From assembly GCF_014656455.1 (NCBI RefSeq), contig NZ_BNCL01000004.1:1-64000 (forward strand): a stretch of DNA of 64,000 nucleotides. Direction: 5' to 3'. The translations under genes were made by a program, and so were the position numbers. The stretch comes from Paracoccus aerius. GTDB taxonomy: Bacteria > Pseudomonadota > Alphaproteobacteria > Rhodobacterales > Rhodobacteraceae. The notes beneath the pieces are model-generated. The model saw only the letters and a program-made list of their open reading frames with translations, did not search any database and was not told the origin of the DNA. Of this stretch, positions 54,013 to 63,865 are shown piece after piece (the first letter of the stretch is position 1; each line of letters starts with the position of its first letter).

Positions 54013-56245
54013 CCTGCCCCGATCGGGCCATGCGCCCGATCTGATCACCACCCGCCTGTCCATCGAAGGCATGAGCTGCGCCGCCTGCTCGGGCCGCGTT
54101 GGCCGGATGCTGTCGGCCCGGCCCGGCGTCGCGGACGCACAGGTGAACCTGCTGGCTGGTTCCGCGAGCATCCGCCACGATCCGTCCCTGTCGCCCGCCG
54201 ATCTGGCTGCGGCGGTGACCAAGCTGGGATACCCCGCAACCGTCCCCCAGGATGCCGCCCCGCACGCCCATCAGGACGAAACCCTTGGCCTCAGGCGCGA
54301 CTTCCTTCTGGCCCTTGCCCTGACCCTGCCCGTCTTCGTGGCGGAAATGGGGGGGCACCTGATCCCCTCTTTCCACCACTGGCTGCACGGCGCCCTGGGC
54401 CCGGGGCCATTGAACTGGGCGCAGATGATCCTGACAGCGCTTGTCCTGGCGTTGCCCGGGCGGCGCTTCTTTGCCACCGGCATCCCGGCCCTTCTGCGCG
54501 GCGGACCCGAGATGAACAGCCTTGTCGCGCTTGGATCAGGGGCGGCGTTCCTTTACTCGGCCGTCGTGGTGCTGCTGCCCGACCTGATCCCGCCCGCCTC
54601 GCGCCATGTCTATTTCGAGGCCGCCGCGGTTATCGTCGCGCTGATCCTGATGGGCCGCTGGCTGGAAGCGCGGGCCAAGGGCCAGGCAGGCGCGGCGATC
54701 CGCGCGCTGATCGAATTGGCGCCGGACCAAGCGACTGTCCTGCGCGACGGCAGACAAGTCCGAACACCGGTCGCGGATCTGCATCCCGGCGACCTGGTCC
54801 TGCTGGTGCCGGGTGAACGCGTGGCGGTCGACGGCACCGTGACCGAGGGCCAGGGGCATGTCGACGAATCCATGCTGACGGGCGAGCCGGTCCCCGCCCC
54901 CAAGGCGCCCGGCGATCCGGTGACCGGCGGCACCGTCAACGGCACCACCGCCCTGACCTATCGCGTCACCGCCACCGGATCCGACACGACCCTGTCGCGG
55001 ATCGTGCGGATGGTGGAAGGCGCGCAGAACGCCCGCCTGCCTGTGCAGGCCCTGGTCGACCGCATCACCCGCGTCTTCGTGCCGGTGGTGATCGGGCTTG
55101 CCCTGCTGGCCTTCCTGATCTGGCTGGCCTTCGGTCCCGACCTGGCCCACGCCGTCGTGGCCGGGGTTGCGGTGCTGATCATCGCCTGCCCCTGCGCAAT
55201 GGGCCTTGCGGTCCCGGTGTCGATCATGGTGGGCACGGGCAGGGGCGCGCAGCTTGGCGTCCTGTTCCGCCGGGGCGAGGCCTTGCAGCGCCTGTCCAAG
55301 GCACGGCTGGTGGGCTTTGACAAGACCGGCACCCTGACGCGCGGTCGCCCCGAACTGACCGCGATCCAGACCGACGGGATGCCAAAGGACGAGGCCCTGC
55401 GCCTTGCCGCTGCCGCCGAGGCGCGGTCCGAACATCCCCTGGGCGCAGCCATCGTCGCCGGAGCGGCGGCGCGCGGCCTGAACCTGCCCCCGGCTGCCGA
55501 GGTGCAGGCCACCGCCGGGCGCGGCCTGACAGCCGTTGTCGAAGGGCATCGCCTTCTGATCGGCAACCGTGCTGCATTGACCGAGGCCGGGATCCAGCCT
55601 GCACCCACGCTTGAACAAGCCGCCGCTGCCATGGCGGACGGGGGCGCCACGCCCGTCCACCTGGCCCTGGACGGCCGCCATGCCGCCACCTTCGCGCTCG
55701 AGGATCGGATCCGTGACGAGGCAGCCCCCACCGTCGACGCCCTGCACCGGATGGGCCTGGTGACGGTGATGTTGTCGGGCGATGTTCCCGCGACTGCACG
55801 GGCCGTGGGCCAGCGACTGGGTATCGACGATGTGCGCGCAGGCCTGATGCCCGGCGACAAGCTGACAGCCATCGGCGCGATGGGACCGGGATCGGTCTTT
55901 GTGGGCGACGGGATCAATGATGCGCCAGCGCTAGCTGCGGCGGAAACCGGCATCGCGATCGGCACGGGCACCAGCATCGCCATCGAAGCGGCTGACCTGG
56001 TGCTCATGTCGGGCGACCTGTCGGGGGTGGCGCGCGCCATTCGGCTGTCGCGCGCGGTGATGCGCAACATCCGCCAGAACCTGTTCTGGGCCTTCGCCTA
56101 TAACACTGCGCTGATCCCCGTCGCGATGGGCGTGCTGGTGCCCTTCGGCGGCCCGCAGCTATCGCCCATGCTGGGGGCCGGGGCGATGGCGCTGTCCTCG
56201 GTCTGCGTTGTGGGCAATGCCTTGCGGCTGCGGACAGTCAGGTAA
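53993..56245 (+). CDS. copA: Copper-translocating P1B-type ATPase
   Basis: The 750-residue inner-membrane pump exports Cu(I). There is a single N-terminal heavy-metal-associated domain with GMSCAAC (Cys29, Cys32). The membrane CPC motif is at Cys399-Cys401, the phosphorylation site DKTGT at Asp443, SEHPLG is the nucleotide-binding HP motif, and [10 protein letters not shown] the hinge. A His-rich stretch (PHAHQDE) follows the HMA domain. AGGAA precedes the ATG. PCuAC and DUF2946-like genes lie convergently behind a shared terminator, forming a copper island. No CueR-type gene is adjacent. Confidence 0.95.
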   Translation: MTASSTDLPRSGHAPDLITTRLSIEGMSCAACSGRVGRMLSARPGVADAQVNLLAGSASIRHDPSLSPADLAAAVTKLGYPATVPQDAAPHAHQDETLGLRRDFLLALALTLPVFVAEMGGHLIPSFHHWLHGALGPGPLNWAQMILTALVLALPGRRFFATGIPALLRGGPEMNSLVALGSGAAFLYSAVVVLLPDLIPPASRHVYFEAAAVIVALILMGRWLEARAKGQAGAAIRALIELAPDQATVLRDGRQVRTPVADLHPGDLVLLVPGERVAVDGTVTEGQGHVDESMLTGEPVPAPKAPGDPVTGGTVNGTTALTYRVTATGSDTTLSRIVRMVEGAQNARLPVQALVDRITRVFVPVVIGLALLAFLIWLAFGPDLAHAVVAGVAVLIIACPCAMGLAVPVSIMVGTGRGAQLGVLFRRGEALQRLSKARLVGFDKTGTLTRGRPELTAIQTDGMPKDEALRLAAAAEARSEHPLGAAIVAGAAARGLNLPPAAEVQATAGRGLTAVVEGHRLLIGNRAALTEAGIQPAPTLEQAAAAMADGGATPVHLALDGRHAATFALEDRIRDEAAPTVDALHRMGLVTVMLSGDVPATARAVGQRLGIDDVRAGLMPGDKLTAIGAMGPGSVFVGDGINDAPALAAAETGIAIGTGTSIAIEAADLVLMSGDLSGVARAIRLSRAVMRNIRQNLFWAFAYNTALIPVAMGVLVPFGGPQLSPMLGAGAMALSSVCVVGNALRLRTVR

Positions 56246-56252
56246 GCGGAAC

Positions 56253-56280
56253 GCCGCGGGCGTCAGCCGATGCCCGCGGC
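56253..56280. terminator. Bidirectional terminator between copA and the PCuAC gene
   Basis: GCCGCGGGC pairs perfectly with GCCCGCGGC around a 10-base loop, 7 bases after the copA stop and 7 bases from the opposing stop. T-tracts are poor on both sides. Confidence 0.6.
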
Positions 56281-56287
56281 CTTCGCG

Positions 56288-56743
56288 TCAGTGGCCCATG
56301 TGGCTGTGCGGTTCGTCAGGCGCGCGGTCGTTGTCGACCGTGGCCTCGACCGGCAGGGTGCCGCAATCGCCGAAGTCCAGCGTCAGCGCGACGGTGTCGC
56401 CATCCGCCAGCGGCGACTGCAACCCCATCAGCATCACATGGTCGCCACCACGTACGAGGCCATGTTCGCCCCCCGCCGGCACAGCGATGCCGCCTTCGAT
56501 CCTGGACATCTTCATCACGCCGGCTTCCTCGGCATGGGTATGCAGTTCCGCCCGCTCGGCCGCCTCGGTCGAGGCGGCGGTCAGGATGCATTCGGTGGTG
56601 CCCCGGTTCTCGATCACCATGAAAACGGCCCCCGCCTTGGGATTGGCGCTGCGGGCATAGGCATCGCGGACCGCCAACCCGTCCTGGGCAAGGGCTGCTG
56701 CGGGAAAAAGGGCCGCGACGGCGGCCAGGGTCATGCGGATCAT
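56288..56743 (-). CDS. Periplasmic copper chaperone PCuAC (DUF461)
   Basis: The 151-residue protein has a signal peptide (MIRMTLAAVAALFPAAALAQ) and the PCuAC copper-binding pattern of His and Met: ELHTHAEEAGVMKM and later GGDHVMLMGL. A His/Met-rich tail (HSHMGH) is present, as in extended PCuAC proteins that also bind Cu(II). PCuAC delivers copper to cytochrome oxidase CuA or detoxification enzymes. AAGGA is 8 bases upstream of ATG 56743. It is 17 bases after the DUF2946-like gene, so they probably form an operon. Confidence 0.92.
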   Translation of the reverse strand: MIRMTLAAVAALFPAAALAQDGLAVRDAYARSANPKAGAVFMVIENRGTTECILTAASTEAAERAELHTHAEEAGVMKMSRIEGGIAVPAGGEHGLVRGGDHVMLMGLQSPLADGDTVALTLDFGDCGTLPVEATVDNDRAPDEPHSHMGH

Positions 56744-56760
56744 CGGTATTGTCCTTCGTG

Positions 56761-57138
56761 TCAAACAGGTTTCGCTTCGGAAATCTGTCGGAACGGAGGA
56801 TCGCGCGCCGCAGGAAGAGGCGCCTGCCGACCCGGCGCGTGACGGGCCAAGACAGGCCAGACCAACGCAACAGGATCGCGCGACAGCGACGGGCTAACCA
56901 AGGGGACTTGCAAGGCAGCCAGCAAGGACAGCGCCATGTCGGGACAGACTTGCGTCCGTGGCGGACCATCCGGATGATCGACAACCACCACGCCATGCCC
57001 CGTGCACAGCACCACCTGGCCGGCACGCGCTATCGTGCCGCGTGCCGCGCCCAGACCAATTCCGGTCAGGACAAGGCACAGGATTAGCGCAAGATGGCCC
57101 GGGCGTCGCATGACGCGACCATCACCGAAGCGGGTCAT
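56761..57138 (-). CDS. DUF2946-like, CutF-type putative copper-operon protein
   Basis: The 125-residue product (start MTRFGDG at 57138; MQV at 57153 lies in the T-tail of the rpmB terminator) has one membrane segment (HLALILCLVLTGIGLGAA). Two Cys follow in VVLCTGHGVVVV and TQVCPDMALSLLA, the DUF2946 layout. In Rhodobacter capsulatus a DUF2946 protein, CutF, is encoded upstream of copper genes including a PCuAC-like chaperone. The same order here supports a role in copper-dependent expression, by analogy only. Confidence 0.6.
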   Translation of the reverse strand: MTRFGDGRVMRRPGHLALILCLVLTGIGLGAARGTIARAGQVVLCTGHGVVVVDHPDGPPRTQVCPDMALSLLAALQVPLVSPSLSRDPVALVWPVLARHAPGRQAPLPAARDPPFRQISEAKPV

Positions 57139-57155
57139 GAAGGCAACCTGCATGC

Positions 57156-57184
57156 AAAAGCCCCGCCGTAAGGAACGACGGGGC
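57156..57184 (-). terminator. Intrinsic terminator of rpmB
   Basis: On the minus strand GCCCCGTCG pairs with CGGCGGGGC (one G-U) and is followed by TTTTGC, 26 bases after the rpmB stop. Confidence 0.8.
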
Positions 57185-57209
57185 AAATTGCCGCAGAAGG
57201 CAGAACCGA

Positions 57210-57497
57210 TCAGGCCTGGGCTTCGGCCTTGGCCAGTTCGCGCTTGATCTTCAGGGCGCGGTCTGACAGTTCGGCATCCTTGGCTTTCGCCAGGAAGGCG
57301 TCCAAGCCGCCGCGGTGGTCGACCGAACGCAGTGCCGCGGCCGAGATGCGCAGCGAATAGCCGCGGTTCAGCTTTTCCGACAGCAGCGTGACCTCGTTCA
57401 GGTTCGGCAGGAACCGGCGACGGGTCTTGTTGTTGGCGTGGCTGACATTGTTGCCGGTCATCGGGCCTTTGCCGGTCAGTTCGCAGACGCGCGACAT
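57210..57497 (-). CDS. rpmB: 50S ribosomal protein L28
   Basis: The 95-residue ribosomal protein begins [34 protein letters not shown], the L28 hallmark, and shows the alphaproteobacterial C-terminal extension ([19 protein letters not shown]). The single Cys in the N-terminus is not a zinc ligand set, so it is the zinc-independent type. It has its own terminator, and a 224-base upstream region that includes a repeat element (57646-57705). Confidence 0.97.
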   Translation of the reverse strand: MSRVCELTGKGPMTGNNVSHANNKTRRRFLPNLNEVTLLSEKLNRGYSLRISAAALRSVDHRGGLDAFLAKAKDAELSDRALKIKRELAKAEAQA

Positions 57498-57645
57498 GGT
57501 GTTGATCCTTCGTCTTTGCTATGCGGGCGGTCCCGGCGGGGGTTCCGACCCAAAGTGAAAGGGCGCCGCGAGGCAGCGCCCGGAATTCCGTTTGCGCGTC
57601 CCTAATGGAAGCGGAACGGCTCGTCAACCGGGAATCACTAGCACC

Positions 57646-57705
57646 CTTCTTCATCTTGGCCTGAAATATCCCACAGGGGGTCCGGGGGACGTGAAGTCCC
57701 CCGGC
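57646..57705 (+). repeat. Dispersed intergenic element, copy E, with GC hairpin
   Basis: CTTCTTCATCTTGGCCTGAA runs into ATATCCC, then ACAGGGGGTCC and a perfect 9-bp stem CCGGGGGAC/GTCCCCCGG (57682-57704). It combines the head of copies C and D with the hairpin of the etfA-downstream element. It lies between the ada 3' end and the rpmB 5' end. Confidence 0.6.
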
Positions 57706-57721
57706 CGTCGCGGGATGCAGA

Positions 57722-58786
57722 TCACATGTAGCGCCGCTCGGCCGCGATCAGCTTCTCCTTGCGCCACAGTCCCCCTGCATAGCCGGTCAGGGTGCCGTCT
57801 GCACCGATCACCCGGTGGCAGGGCACCACCAGGGCGATGCGGTTCGTGGCATTGGCCCGTGCCACCGCCCGCATCGCGGTGGGTCGCCCGATGGCGGCTG
57901 CCAACTGGGCATAGCTCCGGGTCTGCCCGGCAGGGATGTCCTGCAAGGCGCGCCAGACGATCTGTTGGAAGGGCGTGCCATGCAAGACCACCGGCACGTC
58001 CAACCGTGGCCCCTGACCGGCGAAATAGGCGGCCAGTTGCGCTTCCGTCAGATCATGAACCGCCGTGCGACCCAGCCCCACCCGGCCGCCGACATGGGCC
58101 GACAACCGCCGCAGCCCCTGGGGAAGGGCCTTGCGGTCGATGAATTCCAGCAGGTGCAGCGCGCGGTCATCCGCAATGGCGATCATGCCGCCCAGCGGCG
58201 TGTCGATCCAGTCGGCCAGCAGGTCCGTGCCCTGCCGCAGGACGTGCGGCGCATGGCCGAACAGCCGCGCAAAGGCCGCCCGGAAGCCCGAGGCCGAATC
58301 GAATCCCGCGTCCAGTTGCGCCTCGATCATCTGCGATCCTTTCGCCAGGCTGGCCAAGGCCCCGCGCATCCGCGCCGCGCGGGCCATGTCCAGGAAGCTT
58401 TGCCCGAAATGCCGCTTGAAGGCCCGCCGCACGGTCGATGGATCGTGCCCGAGCGCCAGAAGATCAGCCTCGGACCAACGATGATCGGGGCGTTCCTCCA
58501 GCCGCGCCAACAGGTCGCGGACCAGCGGATCGCCCTCGGCCGTCGCGCCCAAGGGATGGCAGCGGCGGCAGGGGCGAAAGCCCGCAGCCTGGGCGGCATC
58601 GGCCGAGGCGAACCAGCGGCAATTTCCCGGCAGGGGCTTTCTGGCCGGGCAGGTCAGCCGGCAGAAGATGCCGGTGGTCGTCACGCCCACCAGGGCGCGG
58701 CCTTCCCAGGCAGGATCGCGCGCCAGCAGGGCTGCATAAAGTGTGTCGTCGTCGGGCAGATCAAGCATGTCACTCACCTTGTCCAT
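57722..58786 (-). CDS. ada: Ada-type bifunctional transcriptional regulator and O6-methylguanine-DNA methyltransferase
   Basis: The 354-residue protein repairs alkylated DNA and activates the adaptive response. The N-terminal zinc domain has the methyl-accepting Cys42 in TTTGIFCRLTCPARKP and the second ligand pair CRRC. An AraC-type HTH region follows (STVRRAFKRHFGQSFLDMARAARM). The C-terminal methyltransferase has the active Cys in VVPCHRVIGADG. All modules present in E. coli Ada are intact. Neither alkB nor alkA is adjacent. Confidence 0.95.
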   Translation of the reverse strand: MDKVSDMLDLPDDDTLYAALLARDPAWEGRALVGVTTTGIFCRLTCPARKPLPGNCRWFASADAAQAAGFRPCRRCHPLGATAEGDPLVRDLLARLEERPDHRWSEADLLALGHDPSTVRRAFKRHFGQSFLDMARAARMRGALASLAKGSQMIEAQLDAGFDSASGFRAAFARLFGHAPHVLRQGTDLLADWIDTPLGGMIAIADDRALHLLEFIDRKALPQGLRRLSAHVGGRVGLGRTAVHDLTEAQLAAYFAGQGPRLDVPVVLHGTPFQQIVWRALQDIPAGQTRSYAQLAAAIGRPTAMRAVARANATNRIALVVPCHRVIGADGTLTGYAGGLWRKEKLIAAERRYM

Positions 58787-58837
58787 GCCACCAACCCTAG
58801 CCGATTCGCGCGCCCTGCGGGCCGCAAAATCGGGCGT

Positions 58838-59806
58838 CTAATCCTGCCGCGCCAGCCAGTCCAGCATGTCGCGCGCGGCCTCGGCCGGGGCTAGGACGCC
58901 CCGGGCCACGGCATCGCCAAGCCCGGCCAGCCGGTCGCGGGCGGCGGACGTTTCCAGCCGCGCCAGCAGGCCCGCGCGCACGTCGGCCAGGAACCAGTGC
59001 CGCGCCTGTTCGGCCCGGTTGGCCGCGAAATGACCCTGTTCGCGCCGCCAGGTTGTCAGAGCCTGCATCTCGTCCCACGCATTTTTCAGGCCGTCGCCGG
59101 TCACGGCGGATACCGGCAGAGCCTTGGGGAATCCCTGCGGATCCTGCGGGCGCTTGCGCAGCAGCCGCAGCGCGCCCGCGTAATCGGCCACCGTGCGCCG
59201 GGCGGTGCCCAGCAACTCGCCATCGGCCTTGTTGACCAGGATCAGGTCGGCCATCTCCATGATGCCGCGCTTGACGCCCTGCAATTCGTCGCCGCCTGCC
59301 GGGGCCAGCAGCAGGACGAACAGGTCGCACATCTCGGCGACAAGGGTTTCGGACTGGCCGACGCCGACCGTCTCGATCAGCACCACGTCGTAACCCGCCG
59401 CCTCGCAAAGCCGGATCGCCTCGCGCGTGCGGCGCGCCACGCCGCCAAGCTGGGCGTTCGAGGGCGTGGGGCGTATGAAGGCCATGGGGTTGCGCGACAG
59501 CGTCTCCATCCGCGTCTTGTCGCCCAGGATCGACCCGCCCGACCGGGTCGAGGACGGATCGACCGCCAGCACAGCAACGCGCAACCCCTGGTCTGTCAGC
59601 ATCGTCCCGAAGGCCTCGATGAAGGTGGACTTGCCGACGCCGGGCGTGCCGGACAGCCCGATCCGTAGCGCCTGGCCGTCGGGCAGGTCCGCCAAAAGCG
59701 CCACCGCACGGGCGCGGTGATCGGGACGCGTCGATTCGATCAGCGTGATCGCCCGCGACAGGGCGCGCCGGTCCTTGGCGACCAGGGGTTCCAGAAGCTC
59801 GTCCAT
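58838..59806 (-). CDS. meaB: Methylmalonyl-CoA mutase-associated GTPase MeaB
   Basis: The 322-residue G3E-family GTPase protects and loads B12-dependent methylmalonyl-CoA mutase. Walker A GTPGVGKST (residues about 53-61), AVDPSSTRSGGSILGDKTRM, ETVGVGQSE and the NKAD base-recognition motif are present. The mutase itself is not in the window. The PduO adenosyltransferase at 7.5 kb would supply its cofactor. It is divergent from a SoxS-like gene across 63 bases. Confidence 0.94.
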   Translation of the reverse strand: MDELLEPLVAKDRRALSRAITLIESTRPDHRARAVALLADLPDGQALRIGLSGTPGVGKSTFIEAFGTMLTDQGLRVAVLAVDPSSTRSGGSILGDKTRMETLSRNPMAFIRPTPSNAQLGGVARRTREAIRLCEAAGYDVVLIETVGVGQSETLVAEMCDLFVLLLAPAGGDELQGVKRGIMEMADLILVNKADGELLGTARRTVADYAGALRLLRKRPQDPQGFPKALPVSAVTGDGLKNAWDEMQALTTWRREQGHFAANRAEQARHWFLADVRAGLLARLETSAARDRLAGLGDAVARGVLAPAEAARDMLDWLARQD

Positions 59807-59869
59807 GGTCAAGGGATAGGGGGCGGAGATGCGATTGCCAAGCCACCGCCGCCACCCGATAATGCCGCC

Positions 59870-60211
59870 ATGATCCGTTTCCTTGCCATCCTTGCCCTGA
59901 TGACGCTGCCCGCCGCCGCCGACCCCCTGCGCCTGCTGATGGTCGAGAAGGTCGGCTGCGTCTATTGCGAGGCCTGGGACCGCAATATCGGGCCGGGCTA
60001 TGCCGCATCCGATGCCGGTCGCGCCGCCCCGCTGATGCGGGTGGACATCCATGGCCCCTATCCCGACGGGCTGGCCTTGGCGCGGCGCCCCTTTGTCACA
60101 CCGACCTTCATCCTGCTGGACGGCGGGTCCGAGGTGGGGCGGCTGGAAGGTCACATGACCGCCGCGCAGTTCTGGCCTGCCCTGAACGCCCTGCTGGACC
60201 AGGCCCGCTGA
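59870..60211 (+). CDS. SoxS-like periplasmic thioredoxin-fold protein
   Basis: The 113-residue product has a signal peptide (MIRFLAILALMTLPAAADP) and a thioredoxin-like core with the redox motif CVYC in EKVGCVYCEAWDRNIGPGY. A cis-Pro region is seen in FVTPTFILLDGG. This matches the small thioredoxins annotated SoxS in Paracoccus and relatives, which keep Sox proteins reduced. No sox genes are nearby, so another periplasmic client is possible. It is followed 66 bases later by serS. Confidence 0.78.
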   Translation: MIRFLAILALMTLPAAADPLRLLMVEKVGCVYCEAWDRNIGPGYAASDAGRAAPLMRVDIHGPYPDGLALARRPFVTPTFILLDGGSEVGRLEGHMTAAQFWPALNALLDQAR

Positions 60212-60277
60212 CCGGGCTTTCCCAAGCCCACCGCATCGGCTAGTCACCGGGCAACTGTTCCAGTCCAGGTGACGACC

Positions 60278-61570
60278 ATGCATGACATCCGTGCCATCCG
60301 GGAAAACCCCGCAGCCTTTGACGCCGCCCTGTCGCGCCGCGGTCTTGCCGCCATGTCAGACCGCATCCTGTCGCTGGACGCCAACCGCCGCGCCCGCATC
60401 GTCGCGGCGGAAACCGCCCAGGCAGACCAGAACCGCGCCAGCAAGGACGTGGGCGCCGCCAAGGCGCGCGGCGACGATGCCGAGTTCGAGCGGCTGCGCA
60501 CCATGATCGCCGAGAAGAAGGCCGACGTGACCAAGATGCAGGCCGAGGCATCCTTGCTTGACGGTCGGCTGCGCGAATTGCTGATGGAGATCCCGAACCT
60601 GCCGCTGGACAGCGTCCCGGAAGGCCGCGACGAAAGCGACAACGTCGAATTGCGCCGCTGGGGAAGCCCGCGTGCCTTCGACTTCGCCCCGGTCGAGCAT
60701 TACGAGATCGCGGGCGTCAAGCCGGGCATGGACTTCGAGACCGCGGCCAAGCTGTCGGGCAGCCGCTTCGTCGTGCTGAAGGGCGGGGTGGCGCGCATCC
60801 ACCGGGCCCTGGCGCAGTTCATGCTGGACCTGCATGTCACCAAGCACGACCTTCAGGAAACCTGGGCCCCGGTCCTGGTGCTGGAGGAGATGATGGTCGG
60901 CACCGGCCAGTTGCCCAAGTTCGGCGAGGACAGCTATCTGACGCGAGAGGGTTACTGGCTGATCCCCACGTCCGAGGTGACGCTGACCAATACCGTGAAC
61001 GGCGATCTGGTCGATCATGCAAGCCTGCCCCGCCGCATGGTCGCGCATTCGCAGTGCTTCCGGTCCGAAGCCGGCAGCGCGGGCCGCGACACCACCGGGA
61101 TGCTGCGCCAGCACCAGTTCGAGAAGGTCGAGATGGTCTCCATCACCGACGCCGACACGGGCGTGGCCGAACACGACCGCATGACCCGCTGCGCCGAGGC
61201 CGTGCTGGAAGCCCTTGATCTGCCCTACCGCACCATCGTGCTTTGCACCGGCGACATGGGCTTCGGGGCGCGGATCACCCATGACCTGGAGGTCTGGCTG
61301 CCCGGCCAGGACAAGTATCGAGAGATCAGCAGCGTCAGCTATTGCGGCGATTTCCAGGCGCGGCGGATGAACGCGCGCTATCGGTCGGACAAGACCGGCA
61401 AGCCGGAATTCGTCCACACGCTGAACGGATCGGGCCTGGCCGTGGGACGGACGCTGATCGCGGTGCTGGAAAACGGGCAACAGGCCGACGGTTCGGTGCT
61501 GCTTCCGCAGGCATTGCACCCCTATCTGGGCGGCGCGACGGTGCTGGGGGCGGACGGCCGGCTGGGCTGA
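60278..61570 (+). CDS. serS: Seryl-tRNA synthetase
   Basis: The 430-residue class II synthetase charges tRNA-Ser and tRNA-Sec. An N-terminal coiled-coil arm (residues about 30-100) contacts the tRNA. Motif 2 is seen in [27 protein letters not shown], and motif 3 in [19 protein letters not shown] 60278 has AGGTGA 6 bases upstream and is preferred to the GTG at 60269. The gene is complete and of standard length. Confidence 0.96.
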   Translation: MHDIRAIRENPAAFDAALSRRGLAAMSDRILSLDANRRARIVAAETAQADQNRASKDVGAAKARGDDAEFERLRTMIAEKKADVTKMQAEASLLDGRLRELLMEIPNLPLDSVPEGRDESDNVELRRWGSPRAFDFAPVEHYEIAGVKPGMDFETAAKLSGSRFVVLKGGVARIHRALAQFMLDLHVTKHDLQETWAPVLVLEEMMVGTGQLPKFGEDSYLTREGYWLIPTSEVTLTNTVNGDLVDHASLPRRMVAHSQCFRSEAGSAGRDTTGMLRQHQFEKVEMVSITDADTGVAEHDRMTRCAEAVLEALDLPYRTIVLCTGDMGFGARITHDLEVWLPGQDKYREISSVSYCGDFQARRMNARYRSDKTGKPEFVHTLNGSGLAVGRTLIAVLENGQQADGSVLLPQALHPYLGGATVLGADGRLG

Positions 61571-61637
61571 GGCGAAAACCTGTCCGCATTGCGGCATCTT
61601 TGCCGAAACTGCGGCGCCGACAGAGGCGTTGGCAGTC

Positions 61638-62384
61638 ATGGCGCGCGCGGCGGACATCCTTTATCTTGGATCGGTGACGATCTTCATCGCCAGCAGCCTG
61701 ACGCTGGCGACGCTGGGGCGGCCTGCCGTCCAGATCGTCGCCGCAGATTTCTCGCAGGGGCCCAGCCGGGACGCCTTCGGGATCGGCGGAACGGTTCCCG
61801 TCGCCACATTGCCGCAGCTTTACATCCAGCCGCAGAACCCGCTGATGTGGGCGCTGCTTCTGACGCTTTGGGCGCTGCTGCTTCTGGACGGGATCGGCCA
61901 GTACCTCGAGCCTTCGGATGAAGGGCCATATCCAGCCTGGCGCCCGCTTAGCCTGGCCCTGCTGGGCGGCGCGATCTGGCCCTGGCTGGTAGGCGTGCAC
62001 AAGCCGCTGGCCACGCTGGGGGCGCTGCTGATGCTGACGGCGGCGCTGTCGGGCGCGATCCGCGCGCGGGGTCAGCGCAGGCCCGCGCCGGCCTTCCTTG
62101 CCGGCTGGGGAGTGGCGCTTGGCACGGGAACGGTGGCGACCCTGATCGGCGCCCCCTTGTTGCTGACGACCCCGCAGACCGCGATCCTGGCGATCCTGCC
62201 TGGGTCGGTGATCGGGATGATCGCCCAGGAACGGCTGCAACGGTCCCTGGCATTCTCCATCGCGATCATCTGGGCCTTCTGCGCTGTCGCAATCACCACC
62301 ATGGCCAGCAGCCCGGGCGTCGCCCTGGCCGCGATCATCGGCATCTCGGGCATGGGGGTCGTGCTGGTGCGGGCCGCGACTTAG
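61638..62384 (+). CDS. Unrecognised polytopic membrane protein
   Basis: The 248-residue product has about seven to eight hydrophobic helices, a polar loop near residues 35-60 ([16 protein letters not shown]) and a short Arg-rich loop [10 protein letters not shown]. The segment [22 protein letters not shown] has Trp and His within the membrane. I do not recognise a family. It lies 67 bases after serS on the same strand, and its TAG overlaps the stop of the convergent der gene. ATG 61638 is chosen over the TTG at 61629. Confidence 0.75.
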   Translation: MARAADILYLGSVTIFIASSLTLATLGRPAVQIVAADFSQGPSRDAFGIGGTVPVATLPQLYIQPQNPLMWALLLTLWALLLLDGIGQYLEPSDEGPYPAWRPLSLALLGGAIWPWLVGVHKPLATLGALLMLTAALSGAIRARGQRRPAPAFLAGWGVALGTGTVATLIGAPLLLTTPQTAILAILPGSVIGMIAQERLQRSLAFSIAIIWAFCAVAITTMASSPGVALAAIIGISGMGVVLVRAAT

Positions 62385-63865
62385 CTGCCCTTGGGCTTTT
62401 GCCGGTTCTTGTGCTTGGACAGCGCGCCCGATTGGCTGATCTTGTTGGCCTTTTCCTTGAAGGGGTTGTCGGCCCCCTGGTCGCGGAAGAACAGCCGGAT
62501 CGGCGTGCCGGGCATGTCGAAGTCCTGACGAAGCCCGTTCACCAGATAGCGCTGATAGCTGTCGGGCAGCTTGTCGGTATGGGTCGCCTTGACCACGAAG
62601 GCCGGCGGCCGGGTCTTGACCTGCGTCATGTAGCGCAGCCGGATCCGTCGCCCGCCCGGCGCGGGGGGCGGGTGGCTTTCGGTCATCGCGCCCAGCCACT
62701 GGTTCAGCCGCGCGGTGGAAATGCGGCGGTTCCAGACCTCGTGCGCCTTCAGGATGGCGGCATGCAGCCGGTCCAGCCCCTTGCCGGTACGCGCGGACAC
62801 GGTAACCAGCGGCGCACCCTTCAACTGCGGCAGCAGCTTTTCAAAGTTCGCACGCAGCTCGTTCAGCTTGTGCGGCTTGTCGTCTTCCAGATCCCACTTG
62901 TTCGCAGCCACCACGACGGCGCGGCCTTCGGTTTCCGCGAAATCGGCAATGCGCAGATCCTGCTGCTCGAACGGGATGGCCACGTCCAGCAGGACCACCA
63001 CCACCTCGGCAAAGCGGACGGCGCGCAGGCCGTCGGCCACGGAAAGTTTTTCCACCTTGTCCGTCACCTTGGCGCGCTTGCGCATTCCCGCCGTGTCGAA
63101 GATGCGCATGGGCGTGCCCATGAAGGTCGTCGCCACGCTGATCGAATCGCGGGTGATGCCGGCCTCGGGTCCGGTCAGCAACCGGTCCTCGCCGATGATC
63201 TTGTTGATCAACGTGGACTTGCCCGCATTGGGCCGCCCGATCACGGCCAGTTGCAAGGGACGCGCGGCAGACGGACGCCAATCCTCGGCCCCTGCCCCGC
63301 TTTCGGCATCCTCGTCCGAGATGTCGATGTCGGTTTCCGCCGCCACGGGCGACGGGCGCTCGGCCTCGATCCGGTCGGACAGCGGGACCAGGGCGCGATA
63401 CAGGTCGTCCATCCCTTCGCCATGTTCGGCGCTGATGCGCAAGGGTTCGCCCAGGCCCAGGCCATAGGCTTCCATCGCGCCGGCCTCGCCCGCGCGGCCC
63501 TCGGCCTTGTTGGCGGCGACAATCACGTGTTTCGCGCGCTTGCGCAGGATGTCGGCAAAGTATTCGTCGGCGGCCGTGACGCCCACGCGGGCGTCGATCA
63601 CGAACAGGCAGATGTCGGCCTCGTCCACGGCCCGTTCGGTCAGGCGGCGCATCCGGCCCTGCAGACTGTCATCCTCGGCCATTTCCAGGCCGGCGCTGTC
63701 GATCACGACGAAGCGCAGGTCGCCCAGACGGGCCGCACCTTCGCGCAGGTCGCGGGTGACGCCCGGCTGGTCGTCGACCAGGGCCAGCTTCTTGCCGACG
63801 AGGCGGTTGAACAGGGTCGATTTGCCGACATTGGGCCGACCGACGATGGCGAGTGTGAATGTCAT
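62381..63865 (-). CDS. der: Ribosome biogenesis GTPase Der
   Basis: The 494-residue protein contains two tandem GTPase domains, with G1 motifs GRPNVGKS (residues 8-15) and GRPNAGKS (about 211-218). DSAG and DTAG switch motifs, ANKAEG and ANKWDLE G4 motifs, and a KH-like C-terminal domain follow. It acts in 50S subunit maturation. An acidic linker ([12 protein letters not shown]) separates the G domains. The start overlaps the stop of the bamB gene by 4 bases, the common bamB-der order. Confidence 0.96.
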   Translation of the reverse strand: MTFTLAIVGRPNVGKSTLFNRLVGKKLALVDDQPGVTRDLREGAARLGDLRFVVIDSAGLEMAEDDSLQGRMRRLTERAVDEADICLFVIDARVGVTAADEYFADILRKRAKHVIVAANKAEGRAGEAGAMEAYGLGLGEPLRISAEHGEGMDDLYRALVPLSDRIEAERPSPVAAETDIDISDEDAESGAGAEDWRPSAARPLQLAVIGRPNAGKSTLINKIIGEDRLLTGPEAGITRDSISVATTFMGTPMRIFDTAGMRKRAKVTDKVEKLSVADGLRAVRFAEVVVVLLDVAIPFEQQDLRIADFAETEGRAVVVAANKWDLEDDKPHKLNELRANFEKLLPQLKGAPLVTVSARTGKGLDRLHAAILKAHEVWNRRISTARLNQWLGAMTESHPPPAPGGRRIRLRYMTQVKTRPPAFVVKATHTDKLPDSYQRYLVNGLRQDFDMPGTPIRLFFRDQGADNPFKEKANKISQSGALSKHKNRQKPKGS

